DNA of 64,000 bases from Actinomycetes bacterium (GTDB lineage Bacteria; Actinomycetota; Actinomycetes; Mycobacteriales; Mycobacteriaceae): NCBI GenBank assembly GCA_023460175.1, contig JAEWRC010000080.1, forward strand, positions 1 through 64,000. Reading direction: 5' to 3'. The notes below the pieces were generated by a model, which saw only the letters and a list, made by a program, of their open reading frames with translations, was not told where the DNA came from and made no database searches. Below, in pieces: positions 17,509 through 25,937 of the stretch. The position numbers and the translations under genes are program-made. Every line of letters begins with the position of its first letter. Within the stretch, counting starts at the first letter, position 1.

Positions 17509-17710
17509 TCAGAGCGTAGACATACCTGCCGACAGGTCAGCCGCAACTACCCGGGCGCGTTTCGGGCCGCACCGGCTTCGGCGCCCCGGCTCCGGACGCG
17601 CCGGCTCCGGACGCGCCGGCTCCGGCCGCGCCGAGAAGTAGTTGCCGTACGCGTTTTCCCAGGACGGGGTGTCATCAGGCTTCTTCTCGGCGGCATGTCG
17701 CGCAACGCCG
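17509..17710 (-). pseudogene. Possible gene remnant upstream of jetA, with 15-bp tandem repeats
   Basis: Between the antitoxin stop and jetA, one minus-strand frame is open and protein-like (KKPDDTPSWENAYGNYFSAR then Pro-Glu-Ala-Arg repeats), ending in TGA at 17509-17511. It has no start codon of its own in this frame. The repeats come from three copies of a 15-bp unit (CCGGCTCCGGACGCG on the plus strand) at 17586-17630. It may be the 3' end of a gene whose front was lost when the antitoxin or jet block arrived, or may be non-coding. Confidence 0.35.
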
Positions 17711-17941
17711 TCATTCCTCGTCCTCCAACATCCGCATGTCCTCGGAAGTGACGACGGTGCCGACGCTCACGACCGGCAACCCGGTGCGGGGGTCTGTCGA
17801 GAGTGCCGCCGTAGGAGCGCCGGCACCCAATCCTCTGCGCATGAGGTCGGTGACCACTTCACTCAAGGTCCGACCGGTGTCCCGGGCAATCGCCTGAGCC
17901 TGTTCATGCAGGTCATCCGGGAGGTCGATAACGATACGCAC
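17711..17941 (-). CDS. Ribbon-helix-helix antitoxin (VapB-like), apparently without toxin
   Basis: A 76-aa protein with an N-terminal ribbon-helix-helix: MRIVIDLPDDLHEQAQAIAR, then TGRTLSEVVTDLMRRGL, and a short tail (SEDMRMLEDEE) of the kind that wraps a VapC toxin. Downstream on the same strand, where vapC should begin, there is an ATG with only a few plausible codons (MTALRDM) and no PIN domain. The toxin therefore looks deleted or absent. A leaderless promoter fits just upstream of the GTG start. Confidence 0.78.
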   Translation of the reverse strand: MRIVIDLPDDLHEQAQAIARDTGRTLSEVVTDLMRRGLGAGAPTAALSTDPRTGLPVVSVGTVVTSEDMRMLEDEE

Positions 17942-17947
17942 GGTTCA

Positions 17948-17953
17948 ATTTTA
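17948..17953 (-). promoter_or_regulatory. Leaderless -10 element of the antitoxin gene
   Basis: On the minus strand TAAAAT lies exactly six bases before the GTG start at 17941 with no Shine-Dalgarno sequence. This TANNNT-to-start spacing is typical of leaderless mycobacterial transcripts. Confidence 0.5.
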
Positions 17954-18030
17954 GGATCACCGCATCAGAAGCACTTGTGCTCATGTGTCGTGATCGCCCT
18001 GGAGGCACTGGTCCTGATCGGCGTCGGGTT

Positions 18031-19017
18031 CTACCGTTCGCCGATCTCGGCGGCGAATCTTTGGAACTCCGAGTGGCCGGGCAGCTTCGTCAGGCACTGG
18101 GCGACGAGTTTGCGGGCGGTGGCCAGGTCGCCGCGCCGGGCCGACAACTGCGCCGCGAAGAAGGTCCGCTCCGGGCCGCCCAGCGCGGCGTGTCCGGCGA
18201 TGCGATCCAGCACGCCGCCGGCTTCGGCGTCGTCCAGATTGTCGAGCAGCAGTCGGTGCCAGTGCGCCAACCGTTGCGCCCGCCACTCCGTGCCCCTGCT
18301 GCGCCCGGCCGTCACCAACTCGTCGAGGGCAGCCACGTAATGCTCGGCGAAGATATGCCAGGTGTCGGCGACCCGCACGATCCGAGTGAGCACGTCGGCC
18401 AGCGTGGTCTCCTTCTCCGCAGTCCGGCCCATTCCCGTGCGGGTCCATCCGTAGGGTGTCTCCCATCGGATCAATTGCGGTGCGGCGTACTGCGCGAACG
18501 CCTGAAAGCCCTCGCGCTCCAGAACCGTCGCCCACAGTGCGCTCACCGCGTCCGAGACGACGAAACCCGCGGCCTCCACGGGATCTTCGCTGCGGAAGTA
18601 GTTGTAGTCACGGGTCTCGTCGGCAAGATCGATCAGCTTCGTCAGAATGGCCGCGGCTGTGCGGTGCTGCTCATCGCGCAGGGATTCCACTGCCTGAGTG
18701 GTCAGCCTCTTGAACGTGAATCGCCATCGGGTCCGCTCGCGTGGGGACACCCGGCGATCACCGGCCAGGTAGGCACCTTTGCGCGCCAGCATGACGAACT
18801 CGTCGACCTCGACACCCAGGGCGGCCACATCGACCGGTTCCCGCCTCGACCGAGCGGGTGCCGCGGTTCGGTCATCGGTGAGTGCCGCCTCGATGCGGGC
18901 CCGGACATCGGCCGTGCCGCGCCAGTACACCGTCCACAACGCCTTGCGCAGATCGTCCGCTTCCAGCGGAGCGACCTTGCGGTGGAACTCTTCTCGATTC
19001 ATCCGATTCGTGGACAC
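18031..19017 (-). CDS. Helical protein of unknown function
   Basis: About 328 aa from a GTG at 19017, chosen because GAGG lies five bases upstream; longer readings are not supported. The protein is mostly alpha-helical and rich in Ala, Arg and Leu. The region after residue 230 (YVAALDELVTAGRSRGTEWR, LDNLDDAEAGGVLDRIA, AAQLSARRGDLATARKLVAQ) looks like TPR-type helical pairs, suggesting a scaffold role. No catalytic motif, signal peptide or membrane helix is visible. I do not recognise the family. Confidence 0.6.
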   Translation of the reverse strand: MSTNRMNREEFHRKVAPLEADDLRKALWTVYWRGTADVRARIEAALTDDRTAAPARSRREPVDVAALGVEVDEFVMLARKGAYLAGDRRVSPRERTRWRFTFKRLTTQAVESLRDEQHRTAAAILTKLIDLADETRDYNYFRSEDPVEAAGFVVSDAVSALWATVLEREGFQAFAQYAAPQLIRWETPYGWTRTGMGRTAEKETTLADVLTRIVRVADTWHIFAEHYVAALDELVTAGRSRGTEWRAQRLAHWHRLLLDNLDDAEAGGVLDRIAGHAALGGPERTFFAAQLSARRGDLATARKLVAQCLTKLPGHSEFQRFAAEIGER

Positions 19018-19237
19018 CGCGACCTCAGATGTCGAGTCCGGCAAGTACCGCGCGCTCACGTGATCGCTGTGGGCTTCGTTTCCCTGCCGGTCGCCGCCGA
19101 GGAGTCTTGGCCATGGCGCCACAGTACGGCGGTGATGCCCGCACGCAAGCACGAGGAGGTCCGCGTCGCCGCCGCCGATGCCGTGTGACGCCGGCGCAGT
19201 GCGACTACGAGCCACCTCGGCTCTGCCCACTCACCCG

Positions 19238-19969
19238 TCACGCCGACCATTCGACCCGTGCGAGCACCTCCCGGCGGTAGACCGCTGCCAGTTCGTCGAT
19301 GACGACGAGCGCTTGCGCTGTCAACTCGTCCCGAATCTCACTGCGCGCGTGCGCGAACGGAATGAATGCCCTCATGAGTTCCGGAGCGTCGAGAACGCTC
19401 GCCACCGAGAGGCGCACGTCGTATGGCCCCGAGCCGCCGAGAGCCTGGGCGACTCGCACCACACTCCAGCGCAGCGGGTCCCCGCTGCCGGTCTCCATGA
19501 TCGCGAGCAGCAAGTCCTGGTGTTCGTACGCGTCGAACTGCGCGCCTTGCGCCGAGGCGAAGAACGCGGCGCACAACTCCATCGTGTGCCGGTCCTCCCA
19601 GTCGGGACGCTGGTAGGCCATGCCGCCGTCGGGCAGATGTCCGACCAACCACTGCACCAGGGGCTTCAGACCGGGCCAGGCGTCGGTCTCGGGAGCGATC
19701 ATCGGCTGGTCGAGACCGTGTTGGATCCACGCCCGGGCATCGGCGAGACTCATCCCGACGATACTGGTATCGGGATCTCCTCCGCCCGAGCACAATTCGG
19801 AGTCGGAGGGGCCGGCCCAGGGGGTGGCCGCAAGCAGCGAACCGATGACCTCCGACAGACCAACCCAACTCGCCAGATGCGTAACGGCGTCAAGTTTCTG
19901 CGGATCGCAGCGAACGGTGCCGATGGGGCACCCGCGGGGTATCCGTCGGCGCGGTTGGTGATCGGTCAC
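19238..19969 (-). CDS. Protein of unknown function
   Basis: A 243-aa protein from GTG 19969, with GGAG five bases upstream. It contains DPQKLDAVTHLASWVGLSEV, a DADARAWI-like segment (SLADARAWIQHGL), a central WEDRHTMELCAAFFASA and a C-terminal helical part (RSEIRDELTAQALVVIDEL). No known motif, signal peptide or membrane segment is apparent. It lies on the same strand as the preceding unknown gene, 220 bp away. Codon use and third-position GC look normal for the window, so it is probably a real gene. Confidence 0.55.
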   Translation of the reverse strand: MTDHQPRRRIPRGCPIGTVRCDPQKLDAVTHLASWVGLSEVIGSLLAATPWAGPSDSELCSGGGDPDTSIVGMSLADARAWIQHGLDQPMIAPETDAWPGLKPLVQWLVGHLPDGGMAYQRPDWEDRHTMELCAAFFASAQGAQFDAYEHQDLLLAIMETGSGDPLRWSVVRVAQALGGSGPYDVRLSVASVLDAPELMRAFIPFAHARSEIRDELTAQALVVIDELAAVYRREVLARVEWSA

Positions 19970-20236
19970 GGGGTCTCCTTTTGCGACGGGCGTGTGCCCG
20001 CTGAGGCGAGCCGATCAGGATGGCATGGGGCACCGACAAGACCTCGGTGGCCATGTTGTCGTTCTCCGTCGCATTCTTTGGCGACCCCTTGCGGGCTCGA
20101 CAAGGGCTCCAATGCTTGCGTGAGCGCGTCGCACAGTGACAAGACTTGATCAGCGATGAGCCGAGCCTGCTGGCGTCGAGCCCGGGCCGTCCGGTTTGTC
20201 GGTGTCATCGAGCACAATGCAGCAATGGGGGAAAAC

Positions 20237-21031
20237 ATGGACATCGACCAAATCGGCCCAACCACAGTGTGCTTCGTCACGGGACGACCGTGGAAGGACG
20301 CTGTCATCAGCCTCCTGGAGCCACGCTCGCCCTACCGCCCCTGGACCACGCAGGAAAGTGTCGAACCGGGCCACTCCGTTGTCGTCGCCCTCGACACCGA
20401 CCCGACTTCGGTCCTCAGCGCCGTGGGCACCGTCGGATCCGACGGCGAAATCCGTAGCGCGATTACGCAGATCAAGTCCTACCGACGCGAAGCCCTCTTG
20501 GAGATGGCCACGCTCGACATGCTGAGCATGGAGGACATTGAGTCTGTGCTCGACCGTTATGTCCGGCAAGGGGCCAAGGCACTGTTTGGACACACCTCGC
20601 TAGCCGCTGCACGTGTGCTGCTGGCGTCCCGCGGACGATGCACCGCGTGCAATACCGGGCTTGCGTTGAGCGGACGCAACGCCCGCGACCAGATACATAT
20701 TCACACCGCCGAATTCGTCGACACCGACGGACGTCCCATCGAGGTGGATCTGTGGGATTCCTATGCGCAGTATTCGGCCATTGACTGGCCCGCGGCCCTG
20801 TGCAACCTCTGCGCCGCCACGATGCGGGACGAAGGATTCACAAGTTTCCTCGACTTCCAGTTCGCCAGCCGGCCATCCTGCCCCGAATGCAGCGCACAGC
20901 GCACGATGACGCCGCTCTATGGAATGCCGGCCGGGCCGATCGAGGAGCCGTGGATCGCGACGATGGGATGCGTCGTGGTTGAACCCCGCGCGAAATGGGT
21001 GTGCGGGCACTGCCGCCATGAATGGCGTTAG
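20237..21031 (+). CDS. Zinc-ribbon protein of unknown function
   Basis: About 264 aa from the ATG at 20237, preceded by GGGGG; an ATG four codons earlier has no such site. The C-terminal half carries several CxxC pairs: RCTACNTGLALSG, ALCNLCAATMRD, SCPECSAQRTM and WVCGHCRHEW, plus HIHTAEF between the first two. The first two pairs with the intervening His resemble a degenerate HNH fold, and the last two a zinc ribbon. The N-terminal part has VVVALDTDPTSVLSAVG. It could be an accessory nuclease or a nucleic-acid-binding protein; the family is not recognised. Confidence 0.6.
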   Translation: MDIDQIGPTTVCFVTGRPWKDAVISLLEPRSPYRPWTTQESVEPGHSVVVALDTDPTSVLSAVGTVGSDGEIRSAITQIKSYRREALLEMATLDMLSMEDIESVLDRYVRQGAKALFGHTSLAAARVLLASRGRCTACNTGLALSGRNARDQIHIHTAEFVDTDGRPIEVDLWDSYAQYSAIDWPAALCNLCAATMRDEGFTSFLDFQFASRPSCPECSAQRTMTPLYGMPAGPIEEPWIATMGCVVVEPRAKWVCGHCRHEWR

Positions 21032-21152
21032 GGGCCGTACGAGCAACCAGTAGGCAGTCCATCAGTAACTACGCCCGCTGCGCTCGGCCGCCACCCTCAT
21101 CAACCGCGTCAGCCAACTCCGTCATCATGCTCGGCCCGCTTGCCTCCAGCCC

Positions 21153-21920
21153 TCATTCGACTTCGGATAGTCGGATCGAGACGTTGTAAAGCAGCCACTG
21201 CGTGGCAACCCCGTATCTCTCGGCGAGCACCTGGACGTGCTCAGCCAGCTCGGCATCGGGCTGGCCGGTGATGATAAGCAACCGTGCGCCCCGATCCCCT
21301 TCACTAGCAGCCTGTTTGGCCAACGAGCGCATATATTTCGCGGCTTGATTGACTACACGCTCATCTGCTTCTCCGGCTTTGAGTTCAATGCCGACCAGCT
21401 CGCCGGTCTTCTTATCGTCCGCAAGGAGGTCAATTACGCAATTGTCGGCAATTCGCGCTTCTCGCGTATGGATCTTGAGCCCAGTTCGTTTCAGATACGT
21501 CATCACCTCCTTGTTCATCCACAAGAATCGGGATAGCTCCTTCTCGGTGTCAAACAGCTCTCGCGGCTGGCGAAATCCAGGGATGGGATGCGCTCGATCG
21601 AAGAAGAATATGCGGGTGTCCCGCGTATTGCTCGGGTCAGTCAAAGCCGGAAAGGTGCCAATCCCCTCACGTTTCAACCGTTCGTCCAACTCGTCGAGGA
21701 GCTTGGTCGAAGAGCGTTCGTACCCGGCCTCAGTCACCAAGATGCGAAGTCGACTGTACGGAGCGCGCCGCAAGGATCGCGCTGATTCCGGGCTTGCATC
21801 GACGCGTTGGCGCGTCTTCTCGACCAACCGTTGCAGTCGTTGGTCTCTACTTATCCGAGGCGCCACCGGTACACTCCGTTTCGTAGCTTCCCTATGCGTG
21901 CGAGCGATCGTATTGACCAT
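21153..21920 (-). CDS. NucS-like PD-(D/E)xK nuclease
   Basis: A 255-aa protein. The C-terminal half matches the nuclease domain of NucS/DUF91 proteins: REARIADNCVIDLLADD gives the Asp, VGIELKAGEAD gives the ExK pair, and ERVVNQAAKYMRSLA follows as the usual helix. The N-terminal ~110 residues are basic and helical (RDQRLQRLVEKTRQRV) and differ from the NucS DNA-binding domain. NucS-type enzymes cut mismatched or branched DNA; this shorter relative in a nuclease-rich island may be a restriction-type effector. Some codons are less GC-rich than neighbours. The start at 21920 is uncertain. Confidence 0.7.
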   Translation of the reverse strand: MVNTIARTHREATKRSVPVAPRISRDQRLQRLVEKTRQRVDASPESARSLRRAPYSRLRILVTEAGYERSSTKLLDELDERLKREGIGTFPALTDPSNTRDTRIFFFDRAHPIPGFRQPRELFDTEKELSRFLWMNKEVMTYLKRTGLKIHTREARIADNCVIDLLADDKKTGELVGIELKAGEADERVVNQAAKYMRSLAKQAASEGDRGARLLIITGQPDAELAEHVQVLAERYGVATQWLLYNVSIRLSEVE

Positions 21921-22091
21921 TTCTTATCACGCGATCGCCTCAGAAATAACGACTTTGAGCTGAAGCAGCGGGGTGACTGACTCATCGACACATCCCATGA
22001 TCGACGCTCCGGCCGGGTGGCGACCTTCCGCGCGACCGTGTCAAAAATGAGAGGCTGGGTGCATGTGTTCGCCGGACGAGGAGGCTGCGTA

Positions 22092-23012
22092 GTGACAATT
22101 CCGGACTATCAGACGTTGATGCGGCCCGTTCTGGCATATTTGGCCGATGGCCAGGTCCGACGCTCACGAGATGTGATCGACGCGATGGCCGATGAATTTC
22201 ACCTCACCCCGGAGGAGCGGGCTTCGAAGGTGCCCAGCGGGCAGAAGCGCATCGACAACCGAGCGGGGTGGGCGATCTCCTACCTGAGCCAGGCCGGTCT
22301 CATCGATCGGCCTGGCCGCGGACTCGTCAAGATCTCGGATGAAGGCCACGCTGCGCTCGACAGATTCCCGGAGCGTATCGATGCGAAAATCCTGGAAGAA
22401 TACCCAGCGTTTCTAGAGTTTCGCGACCGTAAGCGAGGCCGTTCTGCCGCCGGTGATGATGCTGCCGAAAAGCCCTCGGCCCCAGAAGAAGATGAGAGCA
22501 CCCCGAACGATCTGGCTGAACGTGCGGAACGCATCAATCGGGCCGCAGTGGAGCGCGAGGTGCTCGCCGCCGCACTGAAGTTGTCACCGACCGGCTTCGA
22601 AGAACTGGTTGTCAGACTCCTCGACCGGATGGGATACGGACGGGCGGGCTCAGCTCAACGAACTGCTCCTTCCGGCGACGGCGGCATCGACGGCATCATC
22701 AGCCAGGATCCACTTGGATTGGATCGCATCTATATTCAAGCCAAGCGCTACACCGACGCCCCGGTGGACAGACCCGCAATCCACGGCTTCGCCGGCGCAC
22801 TCCTTGCCCGACAAGGCGATCGTGGTGTCTTCATCACGACGTCACGGTTTACCAGAGGAGCCAGCGACGAAGCAGAGCGGATCAACGCACGCATCGAGTT
22901 GATTGATGGCCCTCGCCTGGCTGAGTTGCTGGTTCGGTATGGCATCGGGGTCGACACCGAACAGACGGTCACCCTCTACCGGCTCGACGAGGACTTCTTT
23001 GACTCGATCTGA
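22092..23012 (+). CDS. mrr: Mrr-type restriction endonuclease
   Basis: A 306-aa protein from GTG 22092 with AGGAGG seven bases upstream. It has the Mrr N-terminal winged-helix domain (TIPDYQTLMRPVLAYLADG, then HLTPEERASKVPSG and NRAGWAISYLSQAGLI) and a C-terminal PD-(D/E)xK nuclease domain: LSPTGFEELVVRLLDRMGY, SGDGGIDGIIS (Asp), YIQAKRY (QxK). The length equals E. coli Mrr, a type IV enzyme that cuts methylated or otherwise modified DNA. In this setting it would attack modified phage DNA, but it must tolerate the marks made by the nearby adenine methyltransferase. Confidence 0.9.
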   Translation: MTIPDYQTLMRPVLAYLADGQVRRSRDVIDAMADEFHLTPEERASKVPSGQKRIDNRAGWAISYLSQAGLIDRPGRGLVKISDEGHAALDRFPERIDAKILEEYPAFLEFRDRKRGRSAAGDDAAEKPSAPEEDESTPNDLAERAERINRAAVEREVLAAALKLSPTGFEELVVRLLDRMGYGRAGSAQRTAPSGDGGIDGIISQDPLGLDRIYIQAKRYTDAPVDRPAIHGFAGALLARQGDRGVFITTSRFTRGASDEAERINARIELIDGPRLAELLVRYGIGVDTEQTVTLYRLDEDFFDSI

Positions 23013-23014
23013 GG

Positions 23015-23165
23015 AAACTTCGGGCCGCAGTGCCCTTTGCCATACCCAATCGTTCGTCGATACCGCGACGCTGACGTACCGTCGGGGCCGCTGATGGGCA
23101 TCGACAACCTGGCCTACCTCATGCTCGCCTGCGGCGGTGCAACGGCGACAACGCGGCGCAGGATC
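23015..23165 (+). pseudogene. Remnant of an HNH endonuclease C-terminus
   Basis: The DNA is clearly related to the HNH gene at 10027-10170: both have GGGCCGCA(C/G)TGC, TGGGCATCGAC and GGTGCAACGGCGACAA in the same order. Translation gives FGPQCP and MGIDNLAYLMLACGG, the equivalents of FGPHCF and VGIDGLANLVLACAR. The catalytic DH segment is degraded and a one-base shift separates LACGG from the following CNGDN-like sequence. It is a dead 3' fragment with no upstream part. Confidence 0.7.
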
Positions 23166-23314
23166 GACCCCAACAACCACGCCGAGGAACTGCGCGAGCA
23201 GGACACACGAAGGCTAACCGCTCGACGTTGAGCTCGTTGCGCGGCAAGTGCTGGTTCTTACGCCTCACGAAAGAATTTCATCTCCCTCCACGATTGTCGG
23301 CACTCAATGCAAAA

Positions 23315-24403
23315 ATGCAGCACATGACAGCGAGTTCTTCCGGCCGGTGGGGGTCCCTAGCCGGCACCGGCATTGGCGGGATCTACGTGTTTCGCCTCGT
23401 ACAACGGCTACGGCATCGTGCCGTCCATCCAGATATGCCTGATCCAGGCCGGAAGCTCCTTCGCTGGATGCCAGCGGTACCAGTTGCCCTGATTGCAGTT
23501 GTCGCTTTGATTGCTGCGGGCCTGTTCTACTGGCTGGGTCCCGCGGCGATCGTCCTCGTAATCGGCTGCGCCCTGCTTGCGCTATTGCTGTGGGCTGTCG
23601 TGAGTATGTGGCTCTGGTTGCGGGCTGAGCAGCAGCGCCGGGCGGCTCGGTATGTGATCTGCGAAGCGGATTACGAGGACGCGCCACGCCAGATCAAGTC
23701 GTCGATGCGTCGGATCTATCGGTCCGCTCGGGCGGTGCGAGCAGGGCACGCTTATCAGGGAGACATGTTCGGTGAGCTTGGGCTGGATCATCTCGTGTAT
23801 TCCGCCGCTGAACGCGCCGTCCTGAGCTCTGAGCTCGCGGCAGCTGTACGGGATCTGAGACCTGACGCCAAACGTTCCGATCACTCGCTGCTGCATGACG
23901 CAGATGCACAAGTTGCCTCGATCAAGGACGAGCTGGCCTCGGTCGAAGCGATGTTCAAGCGCAGCGCGACGACGGCCGACAACCTGTCGGAACGCATTAC
24001 GGAGCCAGAGCGGCGGCGTGCCGCCCAGGTAGCCGAGGAAGAAGCGGCTACCGCCGCAGACGACCGTCGCCGGCAGGCTCTCCGTCGCCTCGAGGATGTC
24101 AGCACGCGTGCGAACGCCGGCACCGACTTGGAGCACAGCCAGGTCGAAGACAGAATTGCCGCCGTGGCTGCCGGTTACGATGACATCACCGAAGTCTCGG
24201 ACCGGATTCTGGGCGATGTCAGTGTCAATGTTCCAGCCCCCAACGGCGATGACGGCTCGCCGCCAAGTAGTAGAACTCGTGACTCTGCGGTCAGGGCGGC
24301 CAAATTCACCGCGGGCAAGACTGCGAAATGGTCGGCTTCCGCGGCGAAGGCCGGCACGGAGAAGATCAAGAATCGGGATCGCAGACAACCTCCGCAGTCG
24401 TGA
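23315..24403 (+). CDS. Membrane protein with coiled-coil region, unknown
   Basis: About 362 aa from the ATG at 23315 (another at 23324; neither has a clear ribosome site). Residues about 50-100 form two membrane helices (MPAVPVALIAVVALIAAGLF and AAIVLVIGCALLALLLWAVV). The long cytoplasmic part is helical and charged (SIKDELASVEAMFKRSATTA, then RRRAAQVAEEEAATAADD), probably coiled coil, and ends in a basic tail. The family is not recognised. With the next gene it forms a two-gene module between Mrr and the helicase operon. Confidence 0.6.
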   Translation: MQHMTASSSGRWGSLAGTGIGGIYVFRLVQRLRHRAVHPDMPDPGRKLLRWMPAVPVALIAVVALIAAGLFYWLGPAAIVLVIGCALLALLLWAVVSMWLWLRAEQQRRAARYVICEADYEDAPRQIKSSMRRIYRSARAVRAGHAYQGDMFGELGLDHLVYSAAERAVLSSELAAAVRDLRPDAKRSDHSLLHDADAQVASIKDELASVEAMFKRSATTADNLSERITEPERRRAAQVAEEEAATAADDRRRQALRRLEDVSTRANAGTDLEHSQVEDRIAAVAAGYDDITEVSDRILGDVSVNVPAPNGDDGSPPSSRTRDSAVRAAKFTAGKTAKWSASAAKAGTEKIKNRDRRQPPQS

Positions 24404-24535
24404 CCGACGATTGCCCCCAAGTACCCGATCACCGCGCACAACGATGTCGGCGTTCTCTCGATCGTGTCATTGTCGGCTAGCGGTGCTGGGTAACCAGTCG
24501 ACGCGAACCAGCAGCCGCGAACCAAGGAGTTGAAG

Positions 24536-25870
24536 ATGACGAGCAATCCCGAGCCGGCGGAAGCGTCGAGCAACGCGGTGTCTGACGATCTTCCCGAGGT
24601 GCCGCCGCAAGATGGCGAGGTCGCCGTCTCGGTACAGCCCGAAGGGCTGCTGGTCGCGGGCGACCAGTCAGACATCGAGGACTACGTCGAGCGCATACGT
24701 GGCGTGGTCGGGCATGCGATCGAGGTTGCCGGCGTCGACAAGGCAACCCTCGGCAATGCGACCGGCCTGGCGGCCGGAGCCATGTCTTTTCTTGGGCAAT
24801 CCGCGAAGTTCGTGCAGTTGCATCCGGAAAGCGTCAAGGCAATTTCCAAGGACCAGTTAGTTCCTGGTACCGACGGCTTCTACCGGATGATGACTCGTGG
24901 CGCGGACAAAAAGTTTGTGAGCCAACTGCAATGGAAGCAGGCCAACCTCACCCCCACACGGATGATGTCATTGCAGATGGTCGCAGTTCAGCTGGCGCTC
25001 AAATCTGCAATCGCCGAGGTCGAACAGTCCGTGCAACGCGTCGAGGGCAAAGTCGAAGAGGTGCTGCGGCTCGCCCACGCGAATCGTTCTGGCGATGTAT
25101 TGGGCGACCGCGTGACGATCGACCGAATGGTCGCCTACCTCGACCGGAACGGATCATTTTCCGATGCCGACTGGGACTCGATCTCGGGAATCGGCCCGGC
25201 GCTCAACCGCACCGTAGAACAACTCCGTCACCACGCGGATCGGACTCTACAGAGCTTCGACCCCAGCAAGCCGATCCAAGAGCGCGCGAGTTTCATCGTC
25301 AATGCAGTCGATAGCAATCAGCTCGGGGAGACACTGAGCCTGCTGGTCGTCGCGCAGGAATCACTGTTCAAATGGCAGCGCTTACGCCTTGCCCGCGTCG
25401 AAGCGACCCAGCCCGAACACATCCAGCAAGTTCTCGATGACGCGCGCGATCTGCTTGTTCGTCAGCTGGTCGAGGACCACGCCTTGTTCCAACGTGCCCG
25501 TGAGATCTTGGACGCCGTCGCCAAGACCGAAGCCATTGACGGTTTCCGGTTCTGGTCGGTGCAGGGCCTGCAACGCAGCCTTCCCTTGCTCCGGAGCGAT
25601 CTGGACCGCTTCGGTAAGTCTCGACGCGCGCACATGCAGGAATGGCAGGACTTCAAGGCTCCGACCGCCCGCGAAGCTGCCAACGCCGCCATCGAACGTG
25701 TCGGTGACACTGCTACGGCTGCTCGTGAGGTAGCCGGCGATACAGCAACGTTGGCAATCGAAGCCGCGAGCGAAGGCTTTGAGAAACTGGGCGGCTTGAT
25801 CGGACGAGCTCGACAGAATGCGGCATGGCGGCGAAAGAAAAGCAGCGACGACGCCGAGGAGTCCACCTGA
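24536..25870 (+). CDS. Unknown 444-aa protein, partner of the membrane protein
   Basis: Starts at ATG 24536 with AAGGAG six bases upstream. After an acidic N-terminus the protein has DIEDYVERIRGVVGHAIEVA, a small-residue-rich hydrophobic segment (GNATGLAAGAMSFLGQSAKF), then PESVKAISKDQLVPGTDGFY and a long helical region (SAIAEVEQSVQRVEGKVEEV). Near the C-terminus Ala/Thr-rich repeats (VGDTATAAREVAGDTATLAI) form a likely amphipathic helix. It ends 67 bp from the convergent UvrD gene. The family is not recognised; the shared layout with its neighbour suggests a membrane-associated complex. Confidence 0.6.
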   Translation: MTSNPEPAEASSNAVSDDLPEVPPQDGEVAVSVQPEGLLVAGDQSDIEDYVERIRGVVGHAIEVAGVDKATLGNATGLAAGAMSFLGQSAKFVQLHPESVKAISKDQLVPGTDGFYRMMTRGADKKFVSQLQWKQANLTPTRMMSLQMVAVQLALKSAIAEVEQSVQRVEGKVEEVLRLAHANRSGDVLGDRVTIDRMVAYLDRNGSFSDADWDSISGIGPALNRTVEQLRHHADRTLQSFDPSKPIQERASFIVNAVDSNQLGETLSLLVVAQESLFKWQRLRLARVEATQPEHIQQVLDDARDLLVRQLVEDHALFQRAREILDAVAKTEAIDGFRFWSVQGLQRSLPLLRSDLDRFGKSRRAHMQEWQDFKAPTAREAANAAIERVGDTATAAREVAGDTATLAIEAASEGFEKLGGLIGRARQNAAWRRKKSSDDAEEST

Positions 25871-25937
25871 ACTGGGCTTACATTCGCGTCGGTCGCAGTC
25901 ACAGCAGCCACGCGGCCGGTGCTGACAGACCGCACGG

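Noticed and set aside
17586..17630. CRISPR-like or regulatory repeat
   Set aside because: Three 15-bp units with no spacers, in a Pro-rich frame; simple tandem repeat.
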